Assembly: GCA_016281475.1 (NCBI GenBank)
Contig: JAEEIS010000031.1
Location: 1 to 6,449, forward strand
Direction of reading: 5' to 3'
Source: Bacteroidales bacterium
GTDB lineage: Bacteria > Bacteroidota > Bacteroidia > Bacteroidales > P3
Length of the DNA stretch: 6,449 nucleotides
Within the stretch, counting starts at the first letter, position 1. Each line of letters opens with the position of its first letter. Below are positions 3,501 to 6,449 of the stretch, piece after piece. Position numbers and translations under genes: made by a program. The notes beneath the pieces are model-generated. The model saw only the letters and a list, made by a program, of their open reading frames with translations, was not told the DNA's origin and ran no database searches.

Positions 3501-6449
3501 AACGGCACGCAAGTCTCCACCAGCACTACCTACTCCTTCACGGTGACTGGCGACAGGACACTTGTAGCTAACTTCGCCCCGAACACCTTTGAAATCACCG
3601 TCACTGCTGATCCATCGATTGGGGGAACAGTGAACGGAGCGGGAACCTACAATAATGGAGCCAGTTGCACGTTAACCGCCACCCCAGCCACTGGCTATAA
3701 CTTCACTAAGTGGACGAAGAACGGTACGCAGGTGTCTACCAACGCCAGCTACACCTTCACCGTCACCGAGGCGGCCTCCTACGTGGCGGTGTTCACCAAG
3801 AAGACCTACACCATCACGGCTACGGCCAATCCGGCAGCGGGCGGAACCGTCACGGGTGCGGGAACCTACGAACACGGAACCAGCTGTACGCTGACCGCCA
3901 CCCCAGCCACTGGATACTCCTTTGTCAACTGGACGGAAAGCGGCACCCAGGTTTCCACGAATGCGAGTTATCAGTTCACGGTTACAGGTGCGAAAACACT
4001 GGTCGCCAACTTCGCTGCGAACACCTACACGGTGACGTTGAACACCAATGACGGCACCATCAACAGCGGTAACGTCACTTCCTACACCTACGGAGTGGGA
4101 GCGACCCTGCCCACCGATGTCACCCGCACGGGATATACTTTCGGAGGCTGGTACGCCAACGCCAACCTCACGGGTTCCGCGGTGACATCCATTCCCACCA
4201 CTGCCACAGGTAACAAGACCTTCTGGGCGAAGTGGGCCATCAACAGCTACAACATCACCGCCAACGCCAACCCAACCGCTGGCGGCACTATCACAGGTGC
4301 GGGAACTTATAATTATGGTTCAAGCTGTACGTTGACCGCCACCCCAGCTACAGGCTATAACTTCACCAAGTGGACGAAGAACGGCACCCAAGTATCGACC
4401 AGTGCGACCTATACCTTCACGGTTACTGGTGCAGCCTCATACGTGGCAGTGTTCACCAAGAAGACTTACGCCATCACAGCCACCGCCAACCCGACAGCGG
4501 GCGGCACCGTCACAGGCGCCGGCACCTACGAACACGGTGCCAGCTGCACATTGACGGCCACCCCAACCACGGGCTACTCCTTCGTCAACTGGACACAGAA
4601 CGGTTCCCTGGTCTCCACCAACGCAAGCTACCAGTTCACGGTTACTGGAGCGAAAACCCTCGTCGCGAACTTCGCCCCGAACACCTACACCGTGACCCTG
4701 AACACCAACGGCGGCACCATCAACAGCGGCAACGTCACCTCCTACACCTACGGAGAGGGTGCCACGTTGCCCACCGATGTCACCCGTACAGGATATACCT
4801 TCGGTGGCTGGTACGCCAATGCCAACCTCACGGGTACTGCTGTGACATCCATTTCCACCACTGCCACGGGCGACAAGACCTTCTGGGCGAAGTGGACCAT
4901 CAACAGCTACGACATCACCGCTTCCGCCAACCCGACAGCAAGCGGTACGGTGAGCGGCGCCGGTTCCTATAACTATGGCGCCAGCTGCACGCTGACCGCC
5001 ACCCCGGCCACGGGCTATAACTTCACCAAGTGGACGAAGAACAATACGCAAGTTTCCACTAGCGCAAGCTATACCTTCACCGTCACCGAGGCTGCCGACT
5101 ATGTCGCTGTGTTCACCAAGAAGACCTACACTATCACGGCCACGGCCAACCCGACGGCAGGTGGTACCATCACAGGAGCAGGAACTTACGAACACGGATC
5201 CAGCTGCACCCTGGTAGCCACCCCGGCCACGGGCTACTCCTTCGTCAACTGGACGTCGGGCAATTCCCAGGTTTCCACCAACGCAAGCTACCAGTTTACG
5301 GTTACTGGAGCAAGGACGCTCGTCGCGAACTTCTCCCCGAACACCTACACGGTGACGCTGAACACCAACAACGGCACCATCAACAGCGGCAACGTCACTT
5401 CCTACACCTACGGAGAGGGTGCCACCTTGCCCACCGATGTGACCCGCACGGGTTATACGTTTGGTGGTTGGTATGACAACGTCAACCTTTCGGGTACTGC
5501 GGTGACATCTATCTCCACCACTGCCACGGGTGACAAGACCTTCTGGGCGAAGTGGACCATCAACAGCTACGCCATCGGCGCTTCCGCCAATCCGACGGCA
5601 GGCGGTACGGTGAGCGGTGCCGGTTCCTATAACTATGGTGCCAGCTGCACGCTGGTAGCTACTCCGGCCACAGGATATAACTTCACCAAGTGGACGAAGA
5701 ACAATACGCAAGTTTCCACTAGCGCAAGCTATACCTTCACCGTCACTGAGGCTGCCAACTATGTCGCTGTGTTCACCAAGAAGACCTACTCCATCGTGGC
5801 CACGGCCAACCCGACGGCGGGTGGTACCATCACGGGTGCAGGCACCTACGAACACGGTGCCAGCTGCACATTGACCGCCACCCCGGCCACGGGCTACTCC
5901 TTCGTCAACTGGACGTCGGGCAATTCCCAAGTATCCACCAACGTAAGCTATCAATTCACGGTTACTGGAGCGAGGACGCTGGTCGCGAACTTCTCCCCGA
6001 ACACCTACACCGTGACCCTGAACACCAACAACGGTACGATCAACAGCGGCAACGTTACCTCCTATACCTACGGAGAGGGTGCCACCTTGCCCACCGATGT
6101 GACCCGCACGGGTTATACGTTTGGTGGCTGGTACGACAACGCCAACCTCTCGGGTACTGCGGTGACATCTATCTCCACCACTGCCACGGGCGACAAGACC
6201 TTCTGGGCGAAGTGGACCATCAACAGCTACGCCATCGGTGCTTCCGCCAACCCGACGGAAGGCGGCACGGTGAGCGGGGCTGGTTCCTATAACTATGGTG
6301 CCAGCTGCACGCTGGTAGCTACTCCGGCCACAGGCTATAACTTCACCAAGTGGACGAAGAACAATACGCAAGTTTCCACTAGCGCAAGCTATACCTTCAC
6401 CGTCACCGAGGCTGCCGACTATGTCGCTGTGTTCACCAAGAAGACCTAC
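447..6449 (+). CDS. Giant secreted C-type-lectin-like / InlB-repeat protein, 3' end outside window
   Basis: One open frame of 2001 codons runs from ATG 447 to the right edge without a stop. An in-frame TAG at 348-350 and no other in-frame ATG before 447 fix the start, which gives a good signal peptide (residues 1-30). Domain order in residues: lectin-like modules at about 36-293, 375-631 and 713-970; an InlB-like unit after each (294-367, 632-708, 971-1045); then a 220-residue super-repeat from 1046 to the edge. The lectin-like modules carry WRTxTxxEWxYL-type and GxYWSSS...SVRLV signatures known from the C-type-lectin/Fib_succ_major group. The stalk holds divergent InlB units and Listeria-Bacteroides repeats ending FWAKW. 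I infer an exported adhesin or ligand-binding protein. Bacteroidota proteins of this kind often end in a type IX secretion tail or other anchor, which would lie downstream. No membrane segment is seen after the signal peptide, and no catalytic motif was recognised. Its exact partner is unknown. Confidence 0.9.
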   Translation, partial: MTKLLHFKKWYLPLLIVLLSGFVGTTSLHAQNTLSEGALNGLFSVSATQQVYFSQGNLQYKASTNTWRFAENQYDYIGDANSNISSTYSGYIDLFGWGTSGYDHGATYYQPWSTSTSYNYYYAYRSSTYNLFDQTGKADWGYNAISNGGNTENSDWRTLTHEEWLYLFNNRSTPTGIRYAKAQVNNVNGVILLPDDWQSSYYTLSRTNTSGASFSSNTITASQWTTLEQHGAVFLPAAGYRGGTSVSDAGSRGYYWSSSYNSSSDAWDVGFRDYYLDADNSDTRYRGQSVRLVTPSQGYINAILYPAEGGAVSGAGTYEKGTECTLIATASADYQFLNWTEDGDEVSTSATYTFTVTGNRTLVANFANCSVIIPEGAINGVFSVGENSSVVFSKGNLQYKASTNTWRFAENQYSLIGNTNSQISSTYSGYIDLFCWGTSGYNHGAVCYQPWSTSYTLSDYYAYGSSTCNLYDQTGKADWGYNAIINGGNQQNSGWRTLTEAEWQYVFNTRNTASGIRYAMAKVSNIEGVILLPDDWQSSLYSLSSTNSASASYSSNTITAAQWATLEQHGAVFLPAAGERFLTNVNNVYYVGCYWSSSYYFGKARYLRFADRAIYTDDSSERYCGHSVRLVRSAQNCSFAISASPSSVEGGAVSGGGTCETGTDCTLIATASSGYYFVNWTEGGMEVSTSSSYTFTVNRNRTLVANFKYIPAGGYIHGSFSVSANTHVRFSQGNLQYQASTNSWRFAENQYDYIGSANSSISSTYSGYVDLFGWGTSNYNHGATCYQPWSTSTTYNDYYAYGDWGYNLYDLTGKADWGYNAISNGGNMENSVWRTPTSKEWKYLFLYRITSSGIRYAKARVNNVNGVILLPDDWQSSYYSLSSTNTSSASFSSNTITASQWATLEQHGAVFLPAAGNREEKSVSSVGSYGSYWSASINNNSSASSVTFDLISLYSATGSDRYYGQSVRLVCPCFFAISATPSPAEGGSVSGSGIDLEGAVCTLTATASAGYHFVNWTENGTQVSTSTTYSFTVTGDRTLVANFAPNTFEITVTADPSIGGTVNGAGTYNNGASCTLTATPATGYNFTKWTKNGTQVSTNASYTFTVTEAASYVAVFTKKTYTITATANPAAGGTVTGAGTYEHGTSCTLTATPATGYSFVNWTESGTQVSTNASYQFTVTGAKTLVANFAANTYTVTLNTNDGTINSGNVTSYTYGVGATLPTDVTRTGYTFGGWYANANLTGSAVTSIPTTATGNKTFWAKWAINSYNITANANPTAGGTITGAGTYNYGSSCTLTATPATGYNFTKWTKNGTQVSTSATYTFTVTGAASYVAVFTKKTYAITATANPTAGGTVTGAGTYEHGASCTLTATPTTGYSFVNWTQNGSLVSTNASYQFTVTGAKTLVANFAPNTYTVTLNTNGGTINSGNVTSYTYGEGATLPTDVTRTGYTFGGWYANANLTGTAVTSISTTATGDKTFWAKWTINSYDITASANPTASGTVSGAGSYNYGASCTLTATPATGYNFTKWTKNNTQVSTSASYTFTVTEAADYVAVFTKKTYTITATANPTAGGTITGAGTYEHGSSCTLVATPATGYSFVNWTSGNSQVSTNASYQFTVTGARTLVANFSPNTYTVTLNTNNGTINSGNVTSYTYGEGATLPTDVTRTGYTFGGWYDNVNLSGTAVTSISTTATGDKTFWAKWTINSYAIGASANPTAGGTVSGAGSYNYGASCTLVATPATGYNFTKWTKNNTQVSTSASYTFTVTEAANYVAVFTKKTYSIVATANPTAGGTITGAGTYEHGASCTLTATPATGYSFVNWTSGNSQVSTNVSYQFTVTGARTLVANFSPNTYTVTLNTNNGTINSGNVTSYTYGEGATLPTDVTRTGYTFGGWYDNANLSGTAVTSISTTATGDKTFWAKWTINSYAIGASANPTEGGTVSGAGSYNYGASCTLVATPATGYNFTKWTKNNTQVSTSASYTFTVTEAADYVAVFTKKTY
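552..1325 (+). other. C-type-lectin-like module 1 (residues 36-293)
   Basis: The module opens EGALNGLFSVSATQQVYFSQ, then GNLQYKASTNTWRFAENQY, IDLFGWGTSGYDHGA, ADWGYNAISNGGN, WRTLTHEEWLYLF, GVILLPDDW and FLPAAGYR, and closes with GYYWSSSYNSSS and GQSVRLV. The WRTLTxxEW, FLPAAGxR, GxYWSSS and SVRLV sequence is typical of the C-type-lectin-like fold shared by Fib_succ_major domains and many DGR target proteins. The formylglycine-generating-enzyme relatives of this fold use cysteines for catalysis; module 1 has none, so ligand binding is more likely than catalysis. The loop-rich end (1164-1310) is the segment that differs most from modules 2 and 3, and it is unusually GC-rich: 44 of 60 bases are G or C at 1141-1200. 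Confidence 0.7.
1326..1547 (+). other. InlB-like linker unit 1 (residues 294-367)
   Basis: A 74-residue unit with the pattern PAEGGAVSGAGTYEKGTECT, LIATASADYQFLNWTEDG, STSATYTFTV and RTLVANF. This is the divergent InlB B-repeat pattern (GGxVxGxGxY...CTLxATxxxxYxFxNWT...FTV...LVANF), a small beta-rich extracellular fold. It separates lectin-like modules 1 and 2 and closely resembles the B unit of the downstream super-repeat. Confidence 0.7.
1569..2339 (+). other. C-type-lectin-like module 2 (residues 375-631)
   Basis: This is a tandem copy of module 1, offset by 1017 bases. The N-terminal half is nearly unchanged (GNLQYKASTNTWRFAENQY, STYSGYIDLF, ADWGYNAI), and one DNA stretch around 1633-1670 is almost identical to module 1. 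It keeps WRTLTEAEWQYVF, GVILLPDDW, TLEQHGAVFLPAAG, YWSSS and SVRLV. The loop segment 2181-2324 reads very differently, with ERFLTNVNNVYYVGC before YWSSS and KARYLRFADRAIY after it, and is one codon shorter than in modules 1 and 3. It contains several cysteines absent from module 1. Expected to have the same fold with a different binding surface. Confidence 0.7.
2340..2570 (+). other. InlB-like linker unit 2 (residues 632-708)
   Basis: Same pattern as linker 1: FAISASPSSVEGGAVSGGGT, ETGTDCTLIATASSGYYFVN, then WTEGGMEVSTSSSYTFTV and RTLVANF. The single Cys before TLIAT is kept and a second occurs in GGGTC. It joins lectin-like modules 2 and 3. Confidence 0.7.
2583..3356 (+). other. C-type-lectin-like module 3 (residues 713-970)
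   Basis: Third tandem copy, offset 1014 bases from module 2. It keeps FSQGNLQYQASTNSWRFAEN, YVDLFGWGTSNYNHGA, LTGKADWGYNAISNGGN, WRTPTSKEWKYLF, GVILLPDDW, FLPAAG and GQSVRLV. WRTPTSKEW is the closest of the three to the family consensus WRLPTxxEW. The loop segment 3195-3341 again differs strongly (NREEKSVSSVGSYGS, then INNNSSASSVTFDLIS), while aligning without gaps to module 1. Confidence 0.7.
3357..3581 (+). other. InlB-like linker unit 3 (residues 971-1045)
   Basis: Pattern CFFAISATPSPAEGGSVSGS, GAVCTLTATASAGYHFVNWT, VSTSTTYSFTVTGDRTLVAN. It is the last linker before the stalk and is intermediate between linkers 1-2 and the B units of the super-repeat: HFVNWTENGTQVST and RTLVANFAPNT recur almost unchanged in the B units. 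Confidence 0.7.
3582..4241 (+). repeat. 660-bp super-repeat, copy 1 (A-B-C units)
   Basis: Unit A (3582-3803, 74 residues) has GTYNNGASCTLTATPATGYN, FTKWTKNGTQVST and YVAVFTKK. Unit B (3804-4019, 72 residues) has GTYEHGTSCTLTATP, YSFVNWT and KTLVANFAA. Unit C (4020-4241, 74 residues) has TYTVTLNTNDGTINSG, GYTFGGWYANANLTG and KTFWAKW. A and B follow the divergent InlB B-repeat pattern; C is a classical Listeria-Bacteroides repeat (Flg_new/TIGR02543 type). This is the most divergent copy: A opens TFEITVTADPSIGG and C has YGVGATLP where the later copies have YGEGATLP. Confidence 0.9.
4242..4901 (+). repeat. 660-bp super-repeat, copy 2
   Basis: Exactly in register with copy 1, with no length change. 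A: 4242-4463 (NITANANPTAGGTITG, YNYGSSCTL). B: 4464-4679 (EHGASCTLTATPTTGYSF, NWTQNGSLVSTNASY). C: 4680-4901 (NTNGGTINSG, YGEGATLP, TTATGDKTFWAKW). Confidence 0.9.
4902..5561 (+). repeat. 660-bp super-repeat, copy 3
   Basis: A: 4902-5123 (DITASANPTASGTVSG, KNNTQVSTSASY). B: 5124-5339 (CTLVATPATGYSFVNWTSGN, ARTLVANFSP). C: 5340-5561 (NTNNGTINSG, WYDNVNLSG). By hand count it differs from copy 4 at about 53 of 660 bases, roughly 92% identity. Confidence 0.9.
5562..6221 (+). repeat. 660-bp super-repeat, copy 4
   Basis: A: 5562-5783 (AIGASANPTAGGTVSG, CTLVATPATGYNF). B: 5784-5999 (SIVATANPTAGG, STNVSYQF). C: 6000-6221 (NTNNGTINSG, WYDNANLSG). The LVATP variant sits in unit A here, but in unit B of copy 3. 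Confidence 0.9.
6222..6449 (+). repeat. 660-bp super-repeat, copy 5, cut by window edge
   Basis: A complete A unit (6222-6443; AIGASANPTEGGTVSG, CTLVATPATGYNF, TEAADYVAVFTKK) plus the first two codons of B. The array therefore continues past the window; total copy number is unknown. Confidence 0.9.

Noticed and set aside
4437..6371. A 644-codon open frame on the minus strand across the repeat array
   Set aside because: It is antisense to the real gene. The repeat period is a multiple of three, so a stop-free antisense frame in one unit is copied into all of them. Its product (runs of G, R and V) matches no family I know and has no signal or promoter.
3582..6449. Regular repeats considered as a CRISPR array
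   Set aside because: The 660-bp units are coding, in frame and contiguous, with no short repeat and unique spacer structure.

Overview
The window looks like Bacteroidota DNA, most likely a gut or rumen Bacteroidales such as a Prevotella relative. Three things suggest this. The intergenic region carries TAnnTTTG-type -7 promoter boxes. The start codons follow A/T-rich leaders with no clear Shine-Dalgarno. The proteins combine Listeria-Bacteroides (InlB B-type) repeats with C-type-lectin-like modules of the kind found in secreted Bacteroidales proteins. The species assignment is inference.

Layout: bases 1-161 (minus strand) are the first 53 codons of a PD-(D/E)XK nuclease/transposase-family protein that runs off the left edge. 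Bases 162-446 are a 285-base divergent intergenic region with a promoter candidate for each gene and one imperfect inverted repeat. From 447 to the right edge there is one uninterrupted plus-strand reading frame of exactly 2001 codons with no stop, so the protein exceeds 2001 residues and its C-terminus lies outside the window.

The giant protein has a signal peptide, then three tandem modules of about 340 residues (a C-type-lectin-like domain of about 258 residues followed by an InlB-like linker of about 75 residues). After these comes a 660-bp (220-residue) super-repeat present in four full copies plus the start of a fifth. Each super-repeat has three subunits: two divergent InlB-type units (A and B) and one classical Listeria-Bacteroides repeat (C). 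The plausible role is a secreted or surface-displayed adhesin, with three variable lectin-like heads at the N-terminus and a long repetitive stalk. No enzymatic function is evident.

The point most worth following up is the C-terminal quarter of each lectin-like domain. The scaffold is conserved there, but loop codons differ at their first two bases while keeping a third base C or T. This resembles the result of adenine-targeted diversification of AAY codons by a diversity-generating retroelement (DGR). No reverse transcriptase or template repeat is in the window, so this is a hypothesis only.
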